Positions 18,441 through 27,132 of a stretch of 64,000 bases of DNA are shown piece by piece. The notes beneath the pieces are model-generated. The model worked only from the letters and a program-made list of their open reading frames with translations, was not told the DNA's origin and did not search any database. Location of the stretch: positions 69,231 through 133,230 of the forward strand of contig NZ_AQWL01000002.1 of assembly GCF_000376425.1 (NCBI RefSeq). The letters run 5' to 3'. The position numbers and the translations under genes are program-made. This DNA comes from Thiobacillus denitrificans DSM 12475. GTDB taxonomy: Bacteria > Pseudomonadota > Gammaproteobacteria > Burkholderiales > Thiobacillaceae. How positions within the stretch are numbered: position 1 is the first letter of the stretch; the number at the start of each line of letters is the position of its first letter.

Positions 18441-19393
18441 GACGCTACCCCTTTCACCACGACCAGCCAGAATGGCAGCGTAGCCAATCCTACCAGCGTT
18501 GACCAGCCCATAATGAGTCCTGCCAGCCGGGTATCGAGGCCGAAGCGGTCGGCGAGCGCAATCACCATCACCATGGTCGGCATGGCTGCTTCCAGTATCC
18601 CCGCCTGGGCCGGTTCGGACAGCGTGCCCGGCCAGGCCTGCGCCAGCCCCAGCGCCAGCAGAGGCATCAGCGCCAGTTTGATGGCGAGCGCGACAAAAAC
18701 GGCTTTTTGCGGGCGCAGATCATGCCACGGTATGGTCAGCCCCAGCACGAACAGCATCAGTGGAATGGTCGGACTGCCGGCCCAGCGCGCGGCCTCGACC
18801 AGCGGCGCCAGCGACAGGCCGGACAGATTGATCGCCAGCCCGGCGGCAAATCCCCACACCGGCGGCAGCCTCAGCCACATCGCCAGAAAGGAGGCATGTT
18901 CTTCATGGCGTCCGCAGCGGAATGCGATCCATACGCCGAGCGACCACACCAGCGGGGTGGTGGCGAGCATATCGGCAAAGAAGGGGTAGCGCGTACCCGG
19001 TTCGCCGAACACCGTGGAGAGAAAGGGGTAGCCGAAGAACAGCACGTTGCCGAAGCCGGACGCCAGCATGATGGCACCTCGCTCCGGGCGCGACAGGCCG
19101 TGCCCGAGCGGCGTGGCAAACAGCGCCAGCGCCGCCAGTCCCAGGCCGAACAGCGTGGCTGCACCCAATAGCAAAGGCACCTGCAGCAAGCCCAGATCGA
19201 CGGTGGCGGACGCGCCGGCCGCGAAAAACAGCATCGGCGCAAAAAAATTCAGCACCAGCCGGTTGATCTCGCCGCGCAGGCTGACGATGGAAATGCCGGC
19301 CTGCCAGCGCGGCCAGATGCCACCCGCGGCGATCAGCAGCGACAGGGGAAGCAGCGTTTTCAGCAGCAGCTGCTGCGCGAGCTCGGCGGACAT
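18437..19393 (-). CDS. AEC-family (auxin efflux carrier-like) transporter
   Basis: 318 residues, nearly all hydrophobic, with about ten membrane segments in two inverted halves. The family-typical gap region ASGFGNVLFFGYPF is visible near residue 110. Such carriers move small carboxylates. Translational coupling to the GarR-like gene suggests export or uptake of a hydroxyacid such as glycerate or malonate-like acids, but this is inference. Confidence 0.78.
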   Translation of the reverse strand: MSAELAQQLLLKTLLPLSLLIAAGGIWPRWQAGISIVSLRGEINRLVLNFFAPMLFFAAGASATVDLGLLQVPLLLGAATLFGLGLAALALFATPLGHGLSRPERGAIMLASGFGNVLFFGYPFLSTVFGEPGTRYPFFADMLATTPLVWSLGVWIAFRCGRHEEHASFLAMWLRLPPVWGFAAGLAINLSGLSLAPLVEAARWAGSPTIPLMLFVLGLTIPWHDLRPQKAVFVALAIKLALMPLLALGLAQAWPGTLSEPAQAGILEAAMPTMVMVIALADRFGLDTRLAGLIMGWSTLVGLATLPFWLVVVKGVAS

Positions 19394-19402
19394 GGGGCGA
19401 AG

Positions 19403-19429
19403 CGCAGGCTGACGGTAAGTCAGCCTGCG
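19403..19429. other. Perfect 11-bp stem-loop between pbpG and the AEC gene
   Basis: CGCAGGCTGAC (19403-19413) pairs with GTCAGCCTGCG (19419-19429) around GGTAA. It follows the pbpG stop on the minus strand. With no T-run it could be a Rho-assisted terminator or an mRNA end structure. Confidence 0.5.
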
Positions 19430-19437
19430 GGAGTGGG

Positions 19438-20403
19438 TCAGGTGCGCGAGGCGGGGGTGTAGCGGTTGTCGACGTGATGTGTCGGGCCGGATTCCAGCCA
19501 GGCCTTGATGCGGGCGGCGTCGCCGGCGCGGCGATGGGTGCCCTGTGCGTCGAGCAGCACGATGATGACATCGCGGTTGGCGACCTGCGCCTGCATCACC
19601 AGGCAGTGACCGGCTTCGTTGATGAAGCCGGTTTTGGACAGGCCGATGTGCCAGTCATCCGCGCGGGTGAAGCGATTGGTATTGTTGAACGCGACTGGGC
19701 GATACAGCACGCGTGCCTTCTGGCGCTTTTTCTTCAGCACCACGCGCTGGGTACCCAGGGTGTAGTGGCCGGTCGTGCTGATGTGGCGGATTTCGGGGTA
19801 GTTCTGATAGGTGTAATCGACGAGCCTGGCCAGGTCCAGCGCGGTCGAGCGGTTGCCGCTCGACAGCCCGGTGGGCTCGACGTATACCGTGTCGTACATC
19901 TTCAGTGCGTGCGCCATCCGGTTCATGGTGGCGACGAAGCGATCCAGGCCGCCCGGGTGGTTGCGCGCCAGCGCATGCGCGGCACGATTGTCGGAGGCGA
20001 TCAGGGCCAGGTGCAGCAACTGCCCGCGCGTGTAGCTGGCGCCGATGGCCAGGCGCGAGCCGGTGCCCTTGAGGGTGTCGCGGTCTTCCGGGGTGATGGT
20101 GATGCGCTCGTCCAGCGGCTGCGCGGCGTCCACTACCAGCATTGCGGTCATCAGCTTGGTGATCGAAGCGATCGGCGTCTGCATGGCCGGGTTTTTCGCC
20201 AGCAGTGGCTGTCCGCTGGCCTGGTCGAACACCAGCACCGATTGTGCGCTGAGTTCCGGCGCCGACGCCGCGTCGGGCATCGAGTGCGGCGCGGTTACCA
20301 GCGTGCCGAGCGGGCCGCGCAATGGCAGGGTGTCGCGGCCATCGAGCGCAGCAGCGCCGGTGTGGACGCACAACATGATCAATCCGGATAGAACAGCTTT
20401 CAT
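19438..20403 (-). CDS. pbpG: D-alanyl-D-alanine endopeptidase PbpG (PBP7/8)
   Basis: 321 residues from ATG 20403; an in-frame ATG two codons upstream is also possible. A signal peptide ends near TGAAA. The penicillin-binding motifs are present: SITK (nucleophile Ser), SDN and KTG. It acts in the periplasm on cross-linked peptidoglycan. The GTHRRAGDAARIK region near the C-terminus is typical of this class. A stem-loop lies after its stop. Confidence 0.87.
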   Translation of the reverse strand: MKAVLSGLIMLCVHTGAAALDGRDTLPLRGPLGTLVTAPHSMPDAASAPELSAQSVLVFDQASGQPLLAKNPAMQTPIASITKLMTAMLVVDAAQPLDERITITPEDRDTLKGTGSRLAIGASYTRGQLLHLALIASDNRAAHALARNHPGGLDRFVATMNRMAHALKMYDTVYVEPTGLSSGNRSTALDLARLVDYTYQNYPEIRHISTTGHYTLGTQRVVLKKKRQKARVLYRPVAFNNTNRFTRADDWHIGLSKTGFINEAGHCLVMQAQVANRDVIIVLLDAQGTHRRAGDAARIKAWLESGPTHHVDNRYTPASRT

Positions 20404-20522
20404 GTGCATTTGCTTCAATGAAGGGCAATGGAAATGTAGCAGCATGTACGCAGTACGGACATGTTGACTGAAACTTGAAAACAACAGTTTATGGCTATGC
20501 CCCAACTATTTTAAGCCCCAGA

Positions 20523-20550
20523 TTGACGATGTAGCAGAATTCATTATATA
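20523..20550 (+). promoter_or_regulatory. Sigma-70-type promoter with almost no leader
   Basis: TTGACG (20523-20528) and TATATA (20545-20550) are separated by 16 bases. The expected start, near 20557, is only a few bases before the ATG at 20561, and no strong ribosome-binding site precedes that codon. The transcript may be leaderless. Confidence 0.5.
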
Positions 20551-20560
20551 TAGCAACGAG

Positions 20561-22534
20561 ATGCGAGAACTTTCGAATAATTTACTAAAGATATCGGAGC
20601 TAACGAGCGCTCTCTGTGCCCCCGGTGTGGTGGCGGAGGCGCTGGAGCATCTGATGCGGGGCGAGGCCGCCCGGGCGGAGTTTGCTGCCTGCGTGCGCTG
20701 CGATCCCGTGCTGGCGTTACGTCTGCGTCTGTTGCCCCCCAATTTCGGTTTCGATCGCCTGGATCTGTTGCGTGCGCTGCTGCTGGCGGCGCCGGTCGCG
20801 GTGGGCGCGGCGCAGACGGCTTACGTTGCGCACTGGCGGCAGTCGATCGGCGTGGCGCATCTGGCGCAGGCGCTGGCGGTGCGTTCCAGCGGGGCGGACG
20901 GCGAAGCCGCCTGGACCGCGGGCCTTGCCCACAACCTGGCGGATTATCTCGACGCCGCCCCCATTGCCCCGGCGCAGGCCGCCAACTGGCTGGCTGGGCT
21001 CGATCCCGACGGCTGGCTGGCCGATGCGGTGCGCTATCACGCCGAGCCGCTGGCGCGCGGGCGTGCGGCGCATCCTCTGGTGCGCCTCGTCCAGCTGGCC
21101 TTCCAGCTGACGACCCGTGCCGACGCTGTGGACAGCGTGGACGTGCGCGCCGCGCTCGCCGCCCTGCAGATGGGTGCAGGCGAAGCCGCCCAGCTGCTGG
21201 CCGACAGTCAAATGCAGGTGCGCCAGCTGGCACTGCGTTTCGGGCTGGCCGATGCGGTGGTCCAGACGAATGCCACGGGATTCGATCGCCTTGCCTGTCT
21301 CTATGCCGGGCAGGCGGCGCAGTCGGCACTGCACGGCTATTTCCGGCATGCGGCGGGCAGCGGTCAGATGTTTGTCCTGCTGCAGGACGCCTTGCGTGCA
21401 TTGTTCGGCATCGAGCGCACTTGCCTGTTTGCGCCTGCCGCCGACGGCTACCTGCGCCTGAACACGCTGATTCCGGCCGCCGCCGGGTTGGGCGCATTGG
21501 CGATTCCTCCCGACGACGGCCACTCGGCGCTGGCGCGCGCGCTGGCACGCAATGCGCCCCAGCAGTTCGATTGCGGCGAGGCGGACGCTGCCCTGGTCGA
21601 TGAACAGATCGCCCGCCTGCTCGGCGCAACGCATCTTCTCTGCCAGCCGTTGTTGCTTGACGATGGGCGCATGGCGGTGCTGGTTGCGGGCGATGCGCTG
21701 CCCGGCCTCAACGCCGCGCCGCTGTGGCGGTTCACCCTGGCTGAGTGCGCCGAGGTCTCGATGCCGCCCGCGCTGCCGCAGCCCGCGCCCGCGACCGCAA
21801 TGCAGGCTGCGCCGAGCGACGACATCCCGCGTGACCGGGTGCGGCGCGCCATTCACGAAGTAGCCAACCCGCTCACCATCATGCGCAATTACGTCAATCT
21901 GCTGTCCGACCGCCTGGGCGCGGATTCGGCGGTGCAGCGCGACCTCGGCATCATCGGCGACGAAATCGAGCGGGTGGCGCGCATCGTGCGCGGCATCGCC
22001 GTGGCCGAAGAGGCCGTCGTACCTGCGGCGACGCTCGAACTGGTGTCGGTCAACAGCGTGGTGTCCGAACTGGTGCGGATGGCGCTCGGCACCCTGTTCA
22101 CGCCCAACAAGGTCAGCGTGCAGATCGACCTCAATCCCGACGTGCCGCCGCTGCCGCTGCAAAAAGATCTGTTGAAGCAGGTGCTGTTCAATCTCGCCAA
22201 GAATGCGGTCGAGGCGATGCAGGCGGGCGGCCATCTCAAATTCATCACGCGGCTGGTCGATATGGACGGCCAGCGCCAGATCGAAATCGAGGTGGCCGAC
22301 ACCGGGCCCGGTTTGCCGGCTGCGGTGGCGTCCCATTTGTTCGAACCGTTGGCCAGCCAGAAGGGGGGCGACCACGCCGGGCTGGGTCTGACCATCAGCC
22401 GCGGCCTGGTCGAACGCATGAACGGCCGCCTCAGCTGCAGCAGCACGCCGCAGGGCACCCAGTTTCTGATTCATCTGCCTACCGTGCAAAACGGCCAGGC
22501 CCCGCTCACAACAACACGCTATGGGTCGATGTAA
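20561..22534 (+). CDS. Cytoplasmic HDOD-GAF-like histidine kinase
   Basis: 657 residues with no membrane segment. Residues 1-200 resemble a divergent HDOD domain (CVRCDPVLALRLRLL, later TAGLAHNLADYL). Residues 270-400 look GAF-like. The kinase core has the H-box HEVANPL near residue 434, N-box NLAKNAVEAM, DTGPGLP and GLGLTISRG. HDOD domains are common in signalling but rarely sit on a kinase. The next gene, 21 bases on, encodes its likely response-regulator partner, so the pair probably controls c-di-GMP. The input signal is unknown. Confidence 0.75.
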   Translation: MRELSNNLLKISELTSALCAPGVVAEALEHLMRGEAARAEFAACVRCDPVLALRLRLLPPNFGFDRLDLLRALLLAAPVAVGAAQTAYVAHWRQSIGVAHLAQALAVRSSGADGEAAWTAGLAHNLADYLDAAPIAPAQAANWLAGLDPDGWLADAVRYHAEPLARGRAAHPLVRLVQLAFQLTTRADAVDSVDVRAALAALQMGAGEAAQLLADSQMQVRQLALRFGLADAVVQTNATGFDRLACLYAGQAAQSALHGYFRHAAGSGQMFVLLQDALRALFGIERTCLFAPAADGYLRLNTLIPAAAGLGALAIPPDDGHSALARALARNAPQQFDCGEADAALVDEQIARLLGATHLLCQPLLLDDGRMAVLVAGDALPGLNAAPLWRFTLAECAEVSMPPALPQPAPATAMQAAPSDDIPRDRVRRAIHEVANPLTIMRNYVNLLSDRLGADSAVQRDLGIIGDEIERVARIVRGIAVAEEAVVPAATLELVSVNSVVSELVRMALGTLFTPNKVSVQIDLNPDVPPLPLQKDLLKQVLFNLAKNAVEAMQAGGHLKFITRLVDMDGQRQIEIEVADTGPGLPAAVASHLFEPLASQKGGDHAGLGLTISRGLVERMNGRLSCSSTPQGTQFLIHLPTVQNGQAPLTTTRYGSM

Positions 22535-22555
22535 CCCGGCTCCGAGGAGAACCCC

Positions 22556-24763
22556 GTGTCAGACGATCTTATCGATGCATCCCCGCAACACGCTTCGGTC
22601 AGCAGCTTTCCGGTGCGCCCGCGTATCCTGGTGGCAGACGACGAACCCTTGATTCTGGAAGGCCTCACCCGCCTGCTGATCACCCGCGATTACGAGGTGG
22701 TGGCTGCCAATGGCGGCTGCGAGGCCCTGATCGCCATCGGCAAACAGCAGTTCGACGTGATCCTGCTCGATCTCGGCATGCCGGATCTCAACGGCAACGA
22801 GGTGTTGCGCTTCGTCGCCGACCGCGGCGTCGATACGCCGGTGATCGTAGTGTCCGGCGACAGCACCATCGACGCCGCGATCCGTGCGCTGCGCGGCGGC
22901 GCCGCCGACTTCGTGCGCAAGCCCTACGAGCCGGAAGAGCTGCTGCGCCGCATCGACAACACGCTGACGCAACGGCGGCTGGAAAAGGAAAACAACCATA
23001 TCCTGCAGCGCCTGCAGCAGTCGGAAAAGTGGCACCGCTTTCTGGTCAACAGTTCGCCGGATTTCATCTACACCCTTGATTGCGACGGCCGTTTCACCTT
23101 CGTCAACGACCGCGTCGAGAGCCTGCTCGGCTACCGCCGCGAAGACCTGGTCGGCCAGCATTACAGCTTGGTGATCCACGAGGACGACATCGCCCGCGCC
23201 GAGCACGTGTTCAACGAACGCCGCGCCGGCGACCGCAGCGCGCGCAACATCGAGATCCGCCTCAAGTGCAATCCCGGCGTCCGCCGTCCGCGCCTGATGA
23301 ACGGCCGCTGCAAGGCGGTCGAACTCACCGCCACCGGCATGTATGACGAGGAAGCCGGGCCGTTCGAGCAACGCTTCATCGGCAGCTACGGCGTCGCCAA
23401 GGACGTCACCGAGCGCAAGCAGGCCGAGGAGACCGTGCACTATCAGGCCTACCATGACCTGCTCACCGGGCTGCCCAACCGTGCGCTGTTTCGCGACCAC
23501 CTCGGCCTCATGCTGGCGCAGGCCAAGCGCACCCAGCAACCGCTGGCGGTGTTGAGCCTCGACCTCGACCACTTCAAGGTGATCAACGATTCGCTCGGCC
23601 ACACCATCGGCGACGAACTGCTGCTCGCCGTCGGTGCGCGCCTGCGCCAGTGCCTGCGCGAAGGCGATACCCTGGCGCGCCTGGGCGGCGATGAATTCGC
23701 CGTGCTGCTGCCGACACTGGTGTCGCGCGGCGACGTCGAGCACATCTGCCGCAAGATCATCCAGGTGCTGTCCAAGCCGGTATACGTCAAGGGCCACGAA
23801 ATCTACATCTCGGTCAGTATCGGCGCCTGCGTCGCGCCGGAAGACGGCGACATGATCGACAATCTCATCCGTCAGGCCGAGATCGCCATGTACCAGGCCA
23901 AGTCGCAGGGACGCAGCCGCCTGCTGTTCTGGGAATCCGGCATGCAGGCGCCCTATTCCGAACGCATGCAGATCGAAGCCGACCTGCGCCGCGCGCTGGC
24001 GCGCAACGAATTCGTGCTGTTCTATCAGCCACAGGTCGACACCTTCACCGGTGAAGTGCGCGGCTTCGAAGCCCTATTGCGCTGGTGGCATCCGCAACGC
24101 GGTCTGCTGACCCCGGCCGACTTCATTCCGGTGGCCGAGGAATCCGGCGTCATCGTCCCGATCGGCGACTGGGTATTGCGCCAGGCCGGCGCGCAGATGG
24201 CCGACTGGCGCCGTGCCGGGCTGCCGCCGGTACGCCTGTCGGTCAACATTTCCGCGCGCCAGCTCGAAAGCCCCGATTTCGTCGACAGCGTGATGCGCGC
24301 CGTGCAGGTGTACTCGCTGGACGGCCAACAGATGGAACTGGAAATCACCGAGAGCCTGCTGATGCGCGACTTCGAAGCCAATGCCATCAAGCTCGGCCGG
24401 CTCTCCGCCTCCGGTCTCCGGCTCGCCATCGACGACTTCGGCACCGGCTACAGTTCGTTCAAATACCTGTCGCGCTTCCCCATCCACACCCTCAAGATCG
24501 ATCAATCCTTCGTGCAGGAGCTCGACCGTGAGGAAAACATGTCCATCGTCAATGCGATGATTGCAATGGGGCGCGGCATGAACCTCAACGTCGTCGCCGA
24601 AGGGGTGGAAACCGGATCCCAGCTCGCCCGGCTGCAGCAGATGCAATGCCATGAAATGCAGGGATTTTTCTACAGTGGCCCGCTTTCGGGCCACGAGGCC
24701 ACTACCTTGCTGAGCCAGCATGCACGGGGGTTTGCCCAGGCGGAGCAGGCGGCGGCGAGCTGA
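22556..24763 (+). CDS. Response regulator with PAS, GGDEF and EAL domains
   Basis: 735 residues from a GTG preceded by GAGGAGAACCCC. Order: receiver (about 22-138, phosphoacceptor Asp72 in LLDLGMPD), PAS (about 155-285), GGDEF with an intact RLGGDEFAVLL, and EAL with intact EALLRWW, EITESLL and IDDFGTGYSS. Both c-di-GMP catalytic sites look competent, so it may make and degrade c-di-GMP according to phosphorylation. It follows the HDOD kinase in one operon. Confidence 0.85.
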   Translation: MSDDLIDASPQHASVSSFPVRPRILVADDEPLILEGLTRLLITRDYEVVAANGGCEALIAIGKQQFDVILLDLGMPDLNGNEVLRFVADRGVDTPVIVVSGDSTIDAAIRALRGGAADFVRKPYEPEELLRRIDNTLTQRRLEKENNHILQRLQQSEKWHRFLVNSSPDFIYTLDCDGRFTFVNDRVESLLGYRREDLVGQHYSLVIHEDDIARAEHVFNERRAGDRSARNIEIRLKCNPGVRRPRLMNGRCKAVELTATGMYDEEAGPFEQRFIGSYGVAKDVTERKQAEETVHYQAYHDLLTGLPNRALFRDHLGLMLAQAKRTQQPLAVLSLDLDHFKVINDSLGHTIGDELLLAVGARLRQCLREGDTLARLGGDEFAVLLPTLVSRGDVEHICRKIIQVLSKPVYVKGHEIYISVSIGACVAPEDGDMIDNLIRQAEIAMYQAKSQGRSRLLFWESGMQAPYSERMQIEADLRRALARNEFVLFYQPQVDTFTGEVRGFEALLRWWHPQRGLLTPADFIPVAEESGVIVPIGDWVLRQAGAQMADWRRAGLPPVRLSVNISARQLESPDFVDSVMRAVQVYSLDGQQMELEITESLLMRDFEANAIKLGRLSASGLRLAIDDFGTGYSSFKYLSRFPIHTLKIDQSFVQELDREENMSIVNAMIAMGRGMNLNVVAEGVETGSQLARLQQMQCHEMQGFFYSGPLSGHEATTLLSQHARGFAQAEQAAAS

Positions 24764-24802
24764 GTGCGCGCCCTCGGGCGCTACCCTGGAGACGCCCGCG
24801 AC

Positions 24803-24826
24803 GTTTCATTACGGAACGCGTGAAAC
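24803..24826. promoter_or_regulatory. Putative activator site A (three half-sites)
   Basis: GTTTC (24803), GGAAC (24813) and GAAAC (24822) are spaced 10 and 9 bases apart. The outer pair also forms a GTTTCA-N12-TGAAAC dyad. It lies about 165 bases upstream of the -24/-12 promoter of the efflux operon, a normal place for an NtrC-type enhancer. The same arrangement recurs at 34986 and 41999. Assignment to the regulator at 32995 is inference. Confidence 0.6.
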
Positions 24827-24969
24827 ATCCTTTGTCTCGCAAGCCGGTAAAAAACCGGATGCCGCGCTGCGCGGCGGGGCGCCGTATTGCCGCCGTGAAA
24901 CGGGCCGAATGGCGCAGGGGCGCGGATTGCCGGCCGGGGAGTGCGGTACTGGCAGGTGAATTCGGTTTC

Positions 24970-24985
24970 TGGCGCAAGATTTGCT
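24970..24985 (+). promoter_or_regulatory. Sigma-54 promoter of the metal-efflux operon
   Basis: TGGCGCAAGATTTGCT carries the invariant GG and GC ten bases apart, with TTGC at -12. The predicted start is near 24996, giving a leader of about 26 bases to the ATG at 25022. The 258-base gap from 24764 holds only this promoter, site A and GC-rich unassigned sequence. Confidence 0.75.
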
Positions 24986-25021
24986 TTGCATAGCGGAATA
25001 GAATTTTCCTGATTGAAGAAA

Positions 25022-25879
25022 ATGCTGCGCAAGCTCGCTCTGGCGCTGCCCTTGTTTTTCGGTCTGCAAGGGTCAGTGCACGCCCATTCCGATGCGTCCA
25101 TGTTCGGCGCACCTGCTGCCGCTGGCGACCAGCACGATCATCCCGTGGAGGCCGCGGTCCGCTACCCTGCTACGCTGACCTTCGATACGCGCCAGCTGAC
25201 CAATGTGGTGGTCAAGATCAATGCGCGCATCACCCGGCTGAACAACCTCTACGTGGGCAAGCGGGTCGCCCGCAATGAGGTGCTGGGCGAAATGGAAAGC
25301 GCCGAGCTGGAGACCATCCAGAGCACGTATCTGGGCCTGTTCTCCAACATGGAGGCGGTGCGGGAATTCTCCATGACGGGCAACGAGAAACTCATCGACG
25401 CGCGCATGGGCTTGGAGTGGCGTGGCATGTCGGAGGACGATATCAAGCTGCTGGAGAAGCAGCGCGAACCGCTCAAAAGCATACGCATCAAATCACCGGT
25501 AGCCGGTTTCATCTACAGCCTGAACGTGGTCAACAACCAGATTCTCAATACCGGCGGGCAGGTTGGCCAGTACACCGCCACCGGTACCACGATCCTCACG
25601 CTCGCGCGCCCGTCGGCCATCCAGGTGGAGGCCAGTCTGCCGGTCCGCGAGGCTGGCAAGCTCAAGTCTGGACAGCGCGCCACGGTCTACGTGACCGATA
25701 ACCGTCGTGGCCAGGTGGCGATGCCGGCGGTGGTGCAGCAGGTCTACGCCTTTGCCAATCCGGTCAACCAGCGCCAGCGGGTGCGGCTCAAGCTGGCCGG
25801 CAATCCGCCGGCAGGAATGGATCTGCTGGTTGGCCTGCAGGCGAGTGTGAGTCTGGGGGAGCCTGATCATGCGCATTGA
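25022..25879 (+). CDS. Short periplasmic adaptor (HlyD/CusB-like) of metal RND efflux
   Basis: 285 residues from ATG 25022; an in-frame TTG at 25013 is less likely. A signal peptide probably ends VHA, leaving mature His22 first in HSDASMFG. The rest has the adaptor layout: a short helical hairpin, a lipoyl-like part (SPVAGFIYSLNVVNNQ) and a beta-barrel part. At 285 residues it is shorter than normal adaptors and lacks the long hairpin. It is first in the sigma-54 operon and overlaps the second adaptor by 11 bases. Confidence 0.72.
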   Translation: MLRKLALALPLFFGLQGSVHAHSDASMFGAPAAAGDQHDHPVEAAVRYPATLTFDTRQLTNVVVKINARITRLNNLYVGKRVARNEVLGEMESAELETIQSTYLGLFSNMEAVREFSMTGNEKLIDARMGLEWRGMSEDDIKLLEKQREPLKSIRIKSPVAGFIYSLNVVNNQILNTGGQVGQYTATGTTILTLARPSAIQVEASLPVREAGKLKSGQRATVYVTDNRRGQVAMPAVVQQVYAFANPVNQRQRVRLKLAGNPPAGMDLLVGLQASVSLGEPDHAH

Positions 25880-27113
25880 ACGGGGCGGACGGAATGTTGG
25901 GCCATCCGCGTGGCGGAAGACATGGCGGCAGGGCATTTGCCTGCTGGCCTGCGGTGGCATCGGCGTCGCGCTGGCGCCCCTGTCGCAGGGGCATAGCGAT
26001 CCGCGCATGTTTGGCCAGGCCGCACCGGCGGCAACGGCTGCGCCGGCGGCGGCAAGCGTCAGCGAAGTGATGTTGCCGCCCAACGTGAAGGGGCGGGAGC
26101 AGAGCCTGTTTGGCCTGGCCTCGGTCCAGACCGGCGCGCAGGTGTCGGCGATCAAGACCTATGGCCTGGTCGTCCCCAACAGCCGGGCCATGTTCGATGT
26201 CAACATCGCCGTCAGCGGCCAGGTGGCGGAAGTGTTTGTGCGAGTGGGAGACAGCGTACGCAAGGGCCAGCCCATCGCCTCCGTCTTCAACCCGGAGTTC
26301 ATCACCACCCAGAAGGGCTACCTCGAGTTCCTCAAGAACGAAGCCAAGCTGCAGGTGCTGCGTGAAGAGGGGCGGCTGCCGAACTACCTCAAGGATGCCA
26401 AGGAAAACCTGCGCTGGTGGGGCATGAGCGACAAGCAGGTTGCCGATCTTATCGACAACGGCAAGGTCGTCGAGCACATCATGCTCGAGGCGCCTGCCGA
26501 CGGCTTCATTACCGAACTGTTTGTGCAGCCCGGCTCCCTGGTAAACGCCGGGGACAAAACCATGAAGCAGTTCGTGGTGGTGGGCCGGGCGGTGGCGCGG
26601 ATGGTGGCTGCCAACGCGTCGCTCTGGGTGGAGGGTTATATCTATCCGGACCAGCGGGCGCTGTTGCGGCCCGGCTTGCCGGTGCGCATCGGCCTGCCCG
26701 ATGGCCGCCATCTGGAGCGTCCGATTGCCCAGGTGCTGCCGGTGGTGGACCCGGTTACCCAGCGTGCCCGTTTCCTGGTGGATCTCGGGCGGACGCCGGC
26801 GGGCATGGCAGTGGGCCAGACCGTGGACATCAGTCTGCAACTGGGCAGCCGTCCGGGCACCTGGGTGCCTCGCCAGGCCGTGCTGGGCCAGGGCATCAGC
26901 CCGGCCGTATATGTGCAGGCGGAGCCCGGCCGTTATCTGCGCAAGCCTGTGGTGGTGCTGGACGAAACCGCCGAACTGCTTCAGGTGCAGGGAGTGGAGG
27001 CGGGTGAAAAGGTCGTGGTGGCCGGGAAAATGATGCTGGAAGGCCTCCATCGCATTTCGGCAGGGGCAGGCGCGAGCGCCGGCGACCATGGCAATGACGA
27101 TCATCATCACTGA
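25869..27113 (+). CDS. CusB/CzcB-like periplasmic adaptor with His-rich tail
   Basis: 414 residues. An N-terminal signal or anchor (about 20-41) is followed by HSDPRMFG, nearly the same motif as in the preceding adaptor. The lipoyl and hairpin core (FVRVGDSVRKGQPIASVFNPE) and barrel (WVEGYIYPDQ) match heavy-metal RND adaptors. The C-terminus ends DHGNDDHHH, a probable metal-binding tail. It links the pump at 27133 to an outer-membrane channel, but no such channel gene is in the cluster. Confidence 0.8.
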   Translation: MRIERGGRNVGPSAWRKTWRQGICLLACGGIGVALAPLSQGHSDPRMFGQAAPAATAAPAAASVSEVMLPPNVKGREQSLFGLASVQTGAQVSAIKTYGLVVPNSRAMFDVNIAVSGQVAEVFVRVGDSVRKGQPIASVFNPEFITTQKGYLEFLKNEAKLQVLREEGRLPNYLKDAKENLRWWGMSDKQVADLIDNGKVVEHIMLEAPADGFITELFVQPGSLVNAGDKTMKQFVVVGRAVARMVAANASLWVEGYIYPDQRALLRPGLPVRIGLPDGRHLERPIAQVLPVVDPVTQRARFLVDLGRTPAGMAVGQTVDISLQLGSRPGTWVPRQAVLGQGISPAVYVQAEPGRYLRKPVVVLDETAELLQVQGVEAGEKVVVAGKMMLEGLHRISAGAGASAGDHGNDDHHH

Positions 27114-27132
27114 CTTAACGACGGGCTGACAC

